A DNA stretch of 64,000 nucleotides from Caulobacterales bacterium (lineage in GTDB: Bacteria > Pseudomonadota > Alphaproteobacteria > Caulobacterales > Caulobacteraceae). The stretch lies in assembly GCA_016183935.1 (NCBI GenBank), contig JACPDR010000035.1, positions 1-64,000 on the forward strand, in the 5' to 3' direction. This document shows, one piece after another, positions 50,793 through 58,785 of this stretch (the stretch's first letter is position 1; each line of letters starts with the position of its first letter). A program made the position numbers and the translations under genes. The notes under the pieces were generated by a model. That model had not been told where the DNA came from. It saw only the letters and a program-made list of their open reading frames with translations, and made no database searches.

Positions 50793-53014
50793 CAGCGCTT
50801 CTTCCGTGACGGCTCGTAGCTCAGATGGCCGGGCAGGGTCTTCACCTTGCGGCCGCGGCCCGACAGGCTGGGATTGGTCATGAAATACCTGTGGGCCGAG
50901 AAGGGACGATCGGGATCAACGGGCGTGACCCGACGGTAGTCGCCGTCAGCGTCGAGCACCCAGCTCTGGGCGTCGTCCTTCAGGTTGGCGACCATGATCT
51001 GGTCGAGCACCTGGTCGTGGACGGTGGCGTTCAGCACGGGCGTCATCAACTCCACGCGGCGGTCGAGGTTGCGCGTCATCCAGTCGGCCGACGAGATGAA
51101 AACCTTCGCCTTGTCGTGCGGCAGGTCGCGGCCGTTGGCGAAGGCGACGATGCGGGCGTGCTCGAGGAAGCGGCCGACGATCGACTTGACCCGGATGTTC
51201 TCCGACAGGCCCGGCACGCCGGGCCTCAAACAGCAGATGCCGCGCACCACCAGCTCGATACGCACGCCCCACTGGCTGGCGCGATAGAGGGCGTCGATGA
51301 CGGCGGGATCGACCAGGGAGTTCAGCTTGGCCCAGATGGCGGCCGGCTTGCCCTTGGCCGCCGCGGCCATTTCGGCGCCGATCAGGTCGATCAGCGTGGC
51401 CTTCATGTTCAGCGGTGAGACGACCAGCGCCTCGAGTTCGTCCGGGGTGGCGTAGCCGGTGATGTAGTTGAACACCCGCGAGGCGTCGCGGGCGAGCACC
51501 GGCTCGCAGGTGAACAGGCTCAGGTCGGTGTAAACCCGCGCCGTCACCGGGTGATAGTTGCCGGTGCCGAAGTGGCAGTAGGTCTTGAGGCCCTCGCCCT
51601 CGCGTCGCACCACCACGCTGAGCTTGGCGTGGGTCTTGTACTCGACGAAGCCGAAGACGACGTGGACGCCGGCCCGCTCCATGGCCCGGGCCCATTTCAG
51701 GTTGGCCTCCTCGTCGAAGCGCGCCTTGATCTCGACCAGGGCGGTGACGTTCTTGCCGTTCTCCGCCGCCTCGATCAGGGCGGCGACGATCGGGCTGTCG
51801 CGCGAGGTCCGGTACAGGGTTTGCTTGATGGCGATGACATGCGGATCGCGCGCCGCCTGGCGCAGGAACTGCACCACCACGTCGAAGCTCTCGAACGGGT
51901 GGTGGATCAGCATGTCCTTCTCGCGGACCGCCGCGAAGATGTCGCCGCCGTTGTCACGCACGCGTTCGGGATAGCGCGGCTCGTAGCCGGGGAATTTCAG
52001 GTCGGGATGGCCGGTCGGGATGATGTCCGAGACCTGGGCGAGGCCGAGCATGCCGTCGACCATGACGGTATCCTGCGGCGCGGCGTCGAGTTCGTTGGTG
52101 ATGAATGTGCGCAGGTCATCGGGCATCGACGCCTCGATCTTGATCCGCACCACCGAGCCGAGCCGGCGCTGCTTCAGCGCCTCCTCGAACTCCATGACCA
52201 GGTCCTCGGCCTCCTCCTCGATCTCGATGTCGGAATCACGGATCAGGCGGAACACGCCCCGCTCCAGCACGTCGCAGCCGGGGAAGAGGTGATCGATGAA
52301 GAGCATCAGCAGGCTCTCCAGCGTCAGGTAACGCTTGCGGCCCGGCGTGGAGCGGCCGTCGGTGGCCAGCGGCCAGAACCGCTTCACCTGCGTCGGCACC
52401 GGCACCAGGGCGTAGAGGGTCCGGTTGTCGGACCGACGCCGAAGCTTGAGGGCCAGCGAGAAGCCGAGGTTGGGCAGGAAGGGGAAGGGATGGGCCGGAT
52501 CGATGGCCATCGGCGTCAGGATGGCGAACAGCTGGCTGAGGAATTCCGGCTCCAGCCGCTCGCGCTCGGTGCGGGTGATCTTCGCTGGATCGACCACCTC
52601 GATGCCGACGCCGGTCAGTTCCTTGCGCAGCTTGCGCCAGCGGCGCTGCTGCTCGTCCATCAGCAGGCCGGCGGCGACGTTGACCTTGGCCAGCTGCTCG
52701 GCGGGGGTCAGGCCGTCGGCGGACAGGACCCGGACCCGCTCGCGCACCTGGCCCTTGAGGCCGGCGACGCGGGTCATGAAGAATTCGTCGAGGTTGTTGG
52801 CCGAGATCGACAGGAAGCGCAGCCGCTCCAGCAGCGGATGGGCCGGATTGGCCGCTTCCTCCAGCACCCGCCCATTGAACTTCAACCACGAGATTTCGCG
52901 ATTGAAGAAGCGGGCCGGCGAGGCCAGCAGCTCCTCCGACAGGCGCAGCTGGGGCGCGCGGGAGGAGGGGACCTCCTCGCCCGTGGTCGTGTCGCTGATC
53001 GCCGCGTCGCTCAT
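50792..53014 (-). CDS. ppk1: Polyphosphate kinase 1
   Basis: A 740-residue enzyme making polyphosphate from ATP. The N-terminal domain has [19 protein letters not shown] (about 36-54), the head domain [15 protein letters not shown]; the phosphorylated histidine is His462 in [14 protein letters not shown] (HxK motif of the PLD-like C1 domain), with [15 protein letters not shown] upstream and THYDR-like C2 residues in [16 protein letters not shown]. Length is typical. ATG at 53014 is preferred to an upstream frame 36 bases longer, since sequence conservation begins later. Ppk1-Ppx control of polyphosphate is important in stationary phase and stress. Confidence 0.97.
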   Translation of the reverse strand: MSDAAISDTTTGEEVPSSRAPQLRLSEELLASPARFFNREISWLKFNGRVLEEAANPAHPLLERLRFLSISANNLDEFFMTRVAGLKGQVRERVRVLSADGLTPAEQLAKVNVAAGLLMDEQQRRWRKLRKELTGVGIEVVDPAKITRTERERLEPEFLSQLFAILTPMAIDPAHPFPFLPNLGFSLALKLRRRSDNRTLYALVPVPTQVKRFWPLATDGRSTPGRKRYLTLESLLMLFIDHLFPGCDVLERGVFRLIRDSDIEIEEEAEDLVMEFEEALKQRRLGSVVRIKIEASMPDDLRTFITNELDAAPQDTVMVDGMLGLAQVSDIIPTGHPDLKFPGYEPRYPERVRDNGGDIFAAVREKDMLIHHPFESFDVVVQFLRQAARDPHVIAIKQTLYRTSRDSPIVAALIEAAENGKNVTALVEIKARFDEEANLKWARAMERAGVHVVFGFVEYKTHAKLSVVVRREGEGLKTYCHFGTGNYHPVTARVYTDLSLFTCEPVLARDASRVFNYITGYATPDELEALVVSPLNMKATLIDLIGAEMAAAAKGKPAAIWAKLNSLVDPAVIDALYRASQWGVRIELVVRGICCLRPGVPGLSENIRVKSIVGRFLEHARIVAFANGRDLPHDKAKVFISSADWMTRNLDRRVELMTPVLNATVHDQVLDQIMVANLKDDAQSWVLDADGDYRRVTPVDPDRPFSAHRYFMTNPSLSGRGRKVKTLPGHLSYEPSRKKR

Positions 53015-53069
53015 GCGTCCGGTTCTGACGCGGTGCGAGGGCGGCTGCAACCTCGGTCTCGAACAGCGA

Positions 53070-53101
53070 AACGCCGGCCGATCGGGGGATCGGCCGGCGT
53101 T
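53070..53101 (-). terminator. Hairpin terminator of the long RcnB-like gene
   Basis: A perfect 13-bp stem (AACGCCGGCCGAT at 53070-53082 pairing with 53089-53101) with a six-base loop. It follows the minus-strand RcnB-like stop (53121) and precedes the ppk1 start (53014); the minus-strand sequence after it begins TTTCGC. Confidence 0.75.
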
Positions 53102-53120
53102 CCTTCCGTACGCTGACGGC

Positions 53121-54062
53121 TTACCAGCGCCAGGCGTCGTAGATGACGTCGATGATGTAGCCGTCGTACTGATCGATCAGGTAGATGTGATTGTCGACCA
53201 GCACCCAGCGCGTGCCCTCGGGCGGATAGCCGAGGCCGTAGGTGCGCCAGTCATCCAGCCGGTAGCGCCAGAAGATCGACGGCAGGTACTCGCCGACGCT
53301 CCAGCGCTGGTGCCAGTAGTTGCGCGGCACATTGTAGTAGCCGTAGCCCGGGGCGAAATAGAAGCCGACGCGGAGGCCGCGGTAGCCGCGCCAGCGCCGG
53401 TCGTTGCGCCACCAGTCGCGGCCGTGGCGCCGACTCCAGTCCTGCCGCCAGCGGTCGCTGTTGAAGCGCTGGCGGAACTCGCGGTACTCACGCCGGTCCT
53501 GCCGGCGTTCCTGGCGATCCTCGCGACGGTCCTGCCGGTTTTCGCGGCGGTCTTCCCGGCGCTCCTGCCGGTTCTCGCGCCGCTCCTCGCGGTTCTCGGG
53601 GCGATTGGGCCGATCCTCACGCCGCTCCTGCCGGTTTTCCCGGCGCTCCTCGCGACGCTCCTGGCGGTTTTCGCGCCGGTCTTCGCGGCGATCCTGCCGG
53701 ATTTCGGGCGCAGCGGGACGGCTGGGCCGCTCGGCGCGCCGCTCCTGGCGATCCTCGCGCCGGTCCTCACGCCGTTCCTGGCGGTCCTCACGTCGTTCCT
53801 GCCGGACGGCCGGGCGATCCGGTCGTTCGGCCCGGGGCTGGGGCGCCGGGGTTTCGCGCCGGGCCGGCGGGGCCGGGCGCTCAGCCCGGGGCTGCGTCGC
53901 CGGACGCTCGGCCCGACGTTCGGCGCGGGCTTCGCGCCGCTGTTCGCGGGCTTCCTCGCGGGCTTCCCTGCTCGGGGCGTCCTGGGCCAGCGCGGTGAGC
54001 GGCGCGGCCGCGGGAACGACGAAGGCCGCGAGCGCCGCGGCGACCATCAATGAGCGTTTCAT
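53121..54062 (-). CDS. RcnB-like periplasmic protein with charged hendecad region
   Basis: A 313-residue secreted protein. Signal peptide about 1-27 ([10 protein letters not shown]). Residues 30-195 are Arg/Glu/Asp/Gln-rich; from about 120 to 195 they fall into an 11-residue pattern such as [11 protein letters not shown], which would form an extended charged helix. The C-terminal part is Tyr/Trp-rich ([13 protein letters not shown]) and ends with the RcnB/YohN-type pattern [20 protein letters not shown]. RcnB proteins of about 110 residues modulate Ni/Co efflux in E. coli; this one is nearly three times longer. Start ATG reads [11 protein letters not shown]. It has a paralogue 167 bases upstream on the same strand. 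Confidence 0.83.
   Translation of the reverse strand: MKRSLMVAAALAAFVVPAAAPLTALAQDAPSREAREEAREQRREARAERRAERPATQPRAERPAPPARRETPAPQPRAERPDRPAVRQERREDRQERREDRREDRQERRAERPSRPAAPEIRQDRREDRRENRQERREERRENRQERREDRPNRPENREERRENRQERREDRRENRQDRREDRQERRQDRREYREFRQRFNSDRWRQDWSRRHGRDWWRNDRRWRGYRGLRVGFYFAPGYGYYNVPRNYWHQRWSVGEYLPSIFWRYRLDDWRTYGLGYPPEGTRWVLVDNHIYLIDQYDGYIIDVIYDAWRW
53478..53705 (-). repeat. Hendecad-coding tandem repeat in the longer RcnB-like gene
   Basis: About seven 33-base units encode 11-residue repeats (residues 120-195): [43 protein letters not shown] (ten residues), [33 protein letters not shown]. The unit length and E/R/D pattern match those in the neighbouring gene at 54527-54724. 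Confidence 0.85.
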
Positions 54063-54171
54063 TCTCGTTTCTTCCTGCACGCCCCTGTCAGACGGCTTGG
54101 AGACACCGTCGCGCTTGTCGCATGAACCGTGACTGAACGAATAATGGCGCCGCAACCCCGGCGTTCGACAT

Positions 54172-54208
54172 GGAAACGCCCCGCGAGCGAATGCTGCAGG
54201 GCGTTTCC
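54172..54208 (-). terminator. Hairpin after the shorter RcnB-like gene
   Basis: GGAAACGCCC (54172-54181) pairs with GGGCGTTTCC (54199-54208), a 10-bp perfect stem with a 17-base loop. It lies between the stop of the shorter RcnB-like gene (54230) and the start of the longer one (54062), both minus strand. No T-run follows, so termination may be weak or the hairpin may protect mRNA. Confidence 0.5.
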
Positions 54209-54229
54209 TGACGATCAGCCGAGGTCGGG

Positions 54230-54841
54230 CTAGAACACGTCGCTCAGCACGCTGGCGATCAGGCCCGTGGCGATGGCGATCATCACGATATCGTCGCCGG
54301 CGTGGACGTAGCGGTAGCCGCGGGGCGCCGGACCCAGGCCGTAGACGTACGGGTCGCGCACATAATAGCCCCGGTAGGAGGACGGCAGGTAGCCGCCACG
54401 CCGCCAGCTGTAGCCGTAGTAGCGTGGCTCGACCCGGTAGTAGCCGTAGCTCGGCGCGTACCAGTAGCCGCTGCGGGATCCGCGATAGTCCCGGAAGTCG
54501 TCGCGGCCGCGCCACCAGTCGCGGTTGCTGCGATCCCATCGGCGGTCCTGGCGGAAGTCGCGGCGATCCTCGCGGCGTTCCTGGCGGTACTCGCGCCGGT
54601 CCTCGCGACGATCCTGACGGTATTCGCGGCGGCTGTCGTATTCGCCCCGCCGCCAGTCGCGGCGGTCTTCACGGCGCTCCTGCCGATGTTCGCGGCGATC
54701 TTCGCGGCGGTCCTGGCGATATTCGCGGCGATCCTCGCGGCGTTCACGGCGGTCGCCGCGGTTCTGGGCCTCGGCCGCCAGCGGGGCGGCCGTGGTCGCC
54801 AGCGCCAGGCCGATGATCGCGGCCTTCGTCAAGCGGTTCAT
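54230..54841 (-). CDS. RcnB-like periplasmic protein with six hendecads
   Basis: A 203-residue secreted protein. Signal peptide about 1-26 (AAPLAAEAQ). Residues 40-105 are six consecutive 11-residue units ([66 protein letters not shown]). A Trp/Tyr/Gly-rich segment follows (SRSGYWYAPSYGYYRVEPRY), and the C-terminus has a hydrophobic stretch (VMIAIATGLIASVLSDVF) that may insert in or bind the membrane. The start at 54841 is chosen because GGAGAA is six bases upstream of this ATG. It is 167 bases upstream of the longer paralogue. Confidence 0.83.
   Translation of the reverse strand: MNRLTKAAIIGLALATTAAPLAAEAQNRGDRRERREDRREYRQDRREDRREHRQERREDRRDWRRGEYDSRREYRQDRREDRREYRQERREDRRDFRQDRRWDRSNRDWWRGRDDFRDYRGSRSGYWYAPSYGYYRVEPRYYGYSWRRGGYLPSSYRGYYVRDPYVYGLGPAPRGYRYVHAGDDIVMIAIATGLIASVLSDVF
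54527..54724 (-). repeat. Six tandem 33-base hendecad units
   Basis: Six in-register units of exactly 33 bases encode 11-residue repeats in residues 40-105 of the shorter RcnB-like protein. The third is divergent. On the opposite strand the same DNA reads as a long hydrophobic open frame, an artefact of the Arg/Glu codons. Confidence 0.88.
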
Positions 54842-55215
54842 TGGGTTCTCCATCACACGGCGGGACGGAAGAGCGGAACCGGCCCGTTAATCATGGTCCC
54901 AAGCTCCACCGCAGCCGATGAACTGCGCCTGAACGTCTCTGTCAGGTTCGGGGGCGAGGGCGGCGCGATCCGGCGACGTCGACAGGCGGTCAGGCGGTGA
55001 CCTTCGCAAGCCGCGGGAACATGACTCGTTAGGCTGTGTGAATCGGGGATTGCCGAAATATTTCATAGGTCTGAACGGGCCGTGGAGTATTCATTCAGCC
55101 TTTACTGAAAAGTCCGCAAGGGCCTGTTCGCTGTTAACTTTAACTTCAAACCGCGGGTATTTGATCGCGTTTCAAAGGACGGGGCCAGAAAGGCTCCGGT
55201 TCGGGAGATACGGTG
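54842..55215. other. 374-base non-coding stretch between divergent genes
   Basis: This is relatively AT-rich compared with its surroundings and probably holds the promoters of the shorter RcnB-like gene (minus) and the Sel1-like gene (plus). A CcrM-type GACTC site is at 55023-55027 and two TTAAC half-sites at 55134-55138 and 55140-55144, but not at the full CtrA spacing. No gene or RNA structure was recognised. Confidence 0.55.
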
Positions 55216-55518
55216 ATGATCGCGCAAGAAACGGCGCCCACGACCAAGGAAGAGCAGGGCCTGCCCCTGCCGACCGCCGACATGAGCGGGGATGACCTGT
55301 TCCGTCTGGGCATGATGTATTCGAGCGGCCAGGGCGGTTGCCCGATGGATCGCGTGTCGGCCCACATGATCTTCAACCTGGCGGCCATGAAAGGCTCGAT
55401 CGAAGCGCGCGTCTATCGCCGCGAAATGAGCCAGGAAATGGAGCAGGAAGAGATCGCCGAAGCCCAGAAGGCGGCCCGCCGCTGGATCGACGCCGGCGTC
55501 GTCTCGCTCGCGGCCTGA
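55216..55518 (+). CDS. Small Sel1-like repeat protein
   Basis: A 100-residue helical protein: DDLFRLGMMYSSGQGGCPMD resembles one Sel1-type repeat (short TPR-like helix pair), followed by RVSAHMIFNLAAMKGSIEA, a second, and a C-terminal helix EMEQEEIAEAQKAARRWID. No signal peptide, so cytosolic. GTG at 55213 or ATG at 55216 can start; GGGAG lies eight bases before the ATG. The upstream region carries a GANTC site and TTAAC half-sites, so cell-cycle control is possible but unproven. It may act as an adaptor protein; no partner is evident. Confidence 0.82.
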   Translation: MIAQETAPTTKEEQGLPLPTADMSGDDLFRLGMMYSSGQGGCPMDRVSAHMIFNLAAMKGSIEARVYRREMSQEMEQEEIAEAQKAARRWIDAGVVSLAA

Positions 55519-55577
55519 GGCGGCGGAAGGCGGGCAGGGGCCGGCCCAGAGTGTAGTCCGTCCGGCTTGGCGGCTTT

Positions 55578-56690
55578 TCAGGGCGCGGCAAGGGGCGGGG
55601 GCGCGCCGATCACCTCCGCCATGAACGCTTCCGGCGACCGCGGCCGGGGCGCGGGCCGTTCGAGCGCCATGTCGATCGTCGGATCCCCTTCGCCGTCCCG
55701 CCACACCACGACCCCGCGCCGGTCGAATGTTGGGCTGTCGAGCATCGCCGCGTTGTTGGTGATCAATACGATTCCGAGGCTGCGGGCCTCGGTCGAGCGC
55801 ATTGTGGCTCCGGTCTGTTTCGGGTGCGCGTAGTCGAGGGTGAACTGCGACTGGGCCAGCACCTGCGCATAGGCCTCGTAGTCCATCGGTGTGAAATGGA
55901 TCTGTCGTCGCCACCTCCAGTAGAGCCGCGGGTGGCGAAGCGCGTTGAACGCAAAGCTCAGCAGGTCCTTCTCGTAGAGATAGATCAGGGCGCCTTCCCG
56001 TCCCATCCGCGACAGCACCCGATCGACGAACACCAGACGATGCGAGTGATTTCTCAGGATCGCCGATACGCGATATCGAACCGGGGGGCGTGGCTCCGGC
56101 GGACGGGTGGCGGAAAACAGCTCCACGACCGGCCAGCCGTTCGCCGCCGCGTCGCGGTAGTCGAACGTCGACACGCGGTCGACCTCGGACCCCCAGTGCG
56201 CGGACGCCGGCTCATAGGCCAGCGAGTCATAATGATAGCCGACAATCCTGTCCGAGCATCGGCGCATGTCCGCCACCAGTTCGGGGCCGACGCCACGCCC
56301 CTTGATGATAACGACCAGGTTGTAGTGGCGGCCGGACAGGAAGCGGCGGTTGACGACCCGGCGGGTCCAGCGCCGCCCTACGGCGAGATCCAGCTTGTTC
56401 AACGCCTTGCCCAGAGGGTTTGCGGGATACTCGTCGTTGGCCAGCACGACATCATAACCAAGGGCTTCAAGAGCCCGGCAGAACGCCTTGGGAAAGCTGT
56501 AAAAGGTCAGCGGCATAAGTAGCAGGCATGTCGGTCTGGTGCGGCCTTCCGTACCCAATGCCTCACCCACGCTCGCCACGACCACGGTTTCTCCCGACTT
56601 CGCGCAACTATAGAGATCGGACATAGGCCAGATATTCGGCCGCGAGAACAGGCGCGGCCGACTCCCGCCGGAGATGCTGGAAATCGCCAT
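55578..56690 (-). CDS. Capsular/O-antigen-type glycosyltransferase (WcaX-like)
   Basis: A 370-residue protein, likely cytosolic. LLLMPLTFYSFPKAFCRALE suggests the N-terminal Rossmann-like strand, and the C-terminal part carries YAHPKQTGATMRSTEARSLG followed by LITNNAAM, a motif shared with a group of capsular polysaccharide proteins related to glycosyltransferase family 4/CgeB. VGYHYDSLAYEP, STFDYRDAAANGW and RYRVSAILRNHSHRLVFVDR in the middle also fit. The exact start is uncertain (56690 or 56624) as neither has a good ribosome site. It is divergent from a radical SAM gene and close to the holdfast-type locus, so it may modify a polysaccharide. Confidence 0.68.
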   Translation of the reverse strand: MAISSISGGSRPRLFSRPNIWPMSDLYSCAKSGETVVVASVGEALGTEGRTRPTCLLLMPLTFYSFPKAFCRALEALGYDVVLANDEYPANPLGKALNKLDLAVGRRWTRRVVNRRFLSGRHYNLVVIIKGRGVGPELVADMRRCSDRIVGYHYDSLAYEPASAHWGSEVDRVSTFDYRDAAANGWPVVELFSATRPPEPRPPVRYRVSAILRNHSHRLVFVDRVLSRMGREGALIYLYEKDLLSFAFNALRHPRLYWRWRRQIHFTPMDYEAYAQVLAQSQFTLDYAHPKQTGATMRSTEARSLGIVLITNNAAMLDSPTFDRRGVVVWRDGEGDPTIDMALERPAPRPRSPEAFMAEVIGAPPPLAAP

Positions 56691-56720
56691 CGGCGACTGT
56701 CATGACTGGCGACCCACGCT

Positions 56721-57848
56721 GTGGAGAGTCCGGTGCCCAGGCTGGCGACCGCAATGCAATTGCGCCGAAGGATGTCCTGGCTGCTCGGCCGGCCATCCGT
56801 TCTCTCGCTCTTCAATCTTGCGGCCAGCGGGGCCCGCTACGCGATGCACCACGACCGCGCCGCGCCGCTGCCCCCGATCGTCAAGATCGATATATCGCCG
56901 CTGTGCGCCCTGGCCTGTCCCGCTTGTCTCCATGCTGATCCGGCGGGGCGCAATCGGCCGCTGCTCGACCGTCAGTCCTTCAAGCCGTCAGACCGGATGG
57001 AGTTGGCGCAATTCCAGAAGATCATCAGCCAGATCAAAGGCCGGACACTGGCGGTGAGCCTCTATTATTACGGCGATCCCCTGATGCACCGGCAGTTCGC
57101 CCAGTTCGTGCGAACGGCGGCGGACGCGGGGCTGGCGACGCATGCCTCGACCCATCTCAGCTATAATCTGTCGGATGACCGGATCGGAGCGATCCTCGCC
57201 TCGGGGCTCACCCATCTTACCGTCGACGTCGATGGGGCGACCCAGGAAAGCTACGGAGCGACGCGGGTGCGGGGCCGCCTCGACCTCGTTCTCGACAACC
57301 TCCGGCGCCTGCTGGAGGAGCGGGACCGGCGGGGCCTGTCGGCTCCGTTGATCGAAGTGCAGCATCTGTCCTTCGCTCACCACCCGCCGGGCGAGGCCGG
57401 CCGTGTCGAAGCGCTTGTACGCGCGCTCGGAGTCGATGCCTTCTCGACCTTTTCCGGCGCCTACCATGATGTTCACGGCGACCTGTACAACGCGGTGGAC
57501 ACCGACCTCGGCGCGGAGGAGCCCGGCGCGCCTCGTTCCCGGTCGCTGCTGCCCAGATGCCACTGGCCGTACAGCGGCGCGGTGATCAAGTACGACGGCG
57601 ACGTCATCCCATGCTGCAAATGGCGGGAAGGCCAGCAGTACAGCGAGGGAGGTGAGCCGCGGGCCCTGGGCAACGTCTTCAACACGCCGCTTGAGGATAT
57701 CTGGAACGGACCCGCCTATCGGGCCGTTCGCCGCGAGGTCTCCAATCCCGCCCGGGTGACCAGCGCCGGACCAACGCACAGCTTCTGCGAGGGCTGCCCC
57801 AAGCTGTACGCAACACCGGCGCCTCTCGGCGACTGGCAACCGGACTGA
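56721..57848 (+). CDS. Radical SAM/SPASM protein
   Basis: A 375-residue radical SAM enzyme. The [4Fe-4S] motif CALACPAC (Cys62, Cys66, Cys69) is of CxxxCxxC type, with KIDISP just before it and SLYYYGDPLMH further on. A SPASM-type C-terminal region has CHWPYSGAVIKYDGDVIPCC, DIWNGPAYRAVR and CEGCP, which would bind one or two auxiliary clusters. SPASM enzymes modify peptides (mycofactocin, sactipeptides) or act on sugars and proteins. No precursor peptide gene is seen nearby. It is divergent from the glycosyltransferase and just upstream of the convergent export gene. GTG 56721 or ATG 56754 could be the start. Confidence 0.85.
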   Translation: MESPVPRLATAMQLRRRMSWLLGRPSVLSLFNLAASGARYAMHHDRAAPLPPIVKIDISPLCALACPACLHADPAGRNRPLLDRQSFKPSDRMELAQFQKIISQIKGRTLAVSLYYYGDPLMHRQFAQFVRTAADAGLATHASTHLSYNLSDDRIGAILASGLTHLTVDVDGATQESYGATRVRGRLDLVLDNLRRLLEERDRRGLSAPLIEVQHLSFAHHPPGEAGRVEALVRALGVDAFSTFSGAYHDVHGDLYNAVDTDLGAEEPGAPRSRSLLPRCHWPYSGAVIKYDGDVIPCCKWREGQQYSEGGEPRALGNVFNTPLEDIWNGPAYRAVRREVSNPARVTSAGPTHSFCEGCPKLYATPAPLGDWQPD

Positions 57849-57902
57849 AGAACAGATTCACGAGGCGACGGTCGGTCGCGGTCAGCCCGCGCGATGGCCG
57901 CC

Positions 57903-58661
57903 CTAGAAACTCTGATACTGCCCGCCGATGGCGTAGCTGAAGCCGATCGGCAGGGCGTTGCGGAACAGCGAGACGAAGTTGGCGACCTCGCCCAGATTCG
58001 AGCGCGGCACGAAGATGATGTCGCCGCGCCGGAGCGCCACCACCTCGCCGCGGCGGGGCCGCAGGTCGAGCGCCCGCATCATCCGCAGGCCGCCGGGGCC
58101 GCGCCGGATCAGCGCCACCTCGTCCTGACGCGCGGTGGGCAGGTAGCCGCCGGCCTGGACCACCGCCTGATAGGCGTCCAGATCCCCGGTCATCTCGATC
58201 ACCCCCGGCGTCCGGACCTCGCCGTCGACCCAGACCCGGATCGGACCCGCCGTCTTCAGCGTGATCTCGACCACCGGACGGCGCAGCTGGCTGGCGAAAG
58301 CGGCGGAGGCGTCGGCCTCGACCTCGGCGACCGTGCGGTCCGCCGCCATGATCTGCCCAACCAGCGGCAGCGAGATGCGGCCGTCGGGGCCGATCTTCTG
58401 CGTCCGCGTGAGCTCGACGGCCGTCGGCGTGGCGACCTCGATCTCGTCGCCGGGGTAGAGGACGTATTCCGGCTCCATCTCGGACCAGTCGGCGAAGGCG
58501 ACCTCGGGGAAGGCGGCGGCGCCGACCGGACGGACCCGATCATCGCCCGACGCCATGGGCCGGGGCATGCGCGACCCGTACTCCCCGCCGCCGCATCCCG
58601 AGACCAGCGCTCCGCCGACCCCGGCGAGGCCCAGAAGCAACAGGCGGCGGTCGATGGACAT
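57903..58661 (-). CDS. hfsD: Polysaccharide export lipoprotein (HfsD/Wza-like)
   Basis: A 252-residue outer-membrane export protein. The signal peptide ends LVSGCGGG, with lipid-modified Cys23. The Poly_export domain follows: EPEYVLYPGDEIEVATPTAVE, then TQKIGPDGRISLPLVGQI, with SLBB-type domains (about 140-180, DGEVRTPGVIEMTGDLDAYQAV). The terminal segment NALPIGFSYAIGGQYQSF differs from E. coli Wza, lacking the amphipathic alpha-barrel helix of similar length. In Caulobacter HfsD is the holdfast secretin, and the neighbours here (chain-length protein and kinase-like partner) fit. The assignment to holdfast is by context. Confidence 0.75.
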   Translation of the reverse strand: MSIDRRLLLLGLAGVGGALVSGCGGGEYGSRMPRPMASGDDRVRPVGAAAFPEVAFADWSEMEPEYVLYPGDEIEVATPTAVELTRTQKIGPDGRISLPLVGQIMAADRTVAEVEADASAAFASQLRRPVVEITLKTAGPIRVWVDGEVRTPGVIEMTGDLDAYQAVVQAGGYLPTARQDEVALIRRGPGGLRMMRALDLRPRRGEVVALRRGDIIFVPRSNLGEVANFVSLFRNALPIGFSYAIGGQYQSF

Positions 58662-58713
58662 GGCGGATTCGTTCCCGGAAAGCGTCGTCTGGAGTGAGGG
58701 TCGCCGCTTATGC

Positions 58714-58729
58714 GTAACCGATGGTTAAC
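58714..58729. promoter_or_regulatory. Candidate CtrA box in the hfsD/hfsA divergent region
   Basis: GTAACCGATGGTTAAC matches TTAA-N7-TTAA with a single mismatch in the left half and exact 7-base spacing. It lies 53 bases from the hfsD-like start and 57 from the hfsA-like start, so it could serve both divergent promoters. Found by eye; no statistical test. Confidence 0.4.
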
Positions 58730-58785
58730 GCCGTTAGCTCAAGGCTGAACCCGCCACCCCCGTTTGATGGAATCAGTCCGCCCGC

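Noticed and set aside
52425..54053. Long plus-strand frame with strongly hydrophobic Leu/Ala/Val/Pro repeats, looking like a membrane protein
   Set aside because: It is antisense to ppk1 and to the Arg/Glu repeats of the RcnB-like gene; CGC/GAG codons read backwards as Ala/Leu.
53478..54724. Regular 33-base repeats that could be a CRISPR array
   Set aside because: They are in-frame coding repeats with no unique spacers and no cas genes nearby.
55134..55144. Paired TTAAC sites as a CtrA box upstream of the Sel1-like gene
   Set aside because: The TTAA halves start six bases apart; a CtrA box needs eleven.
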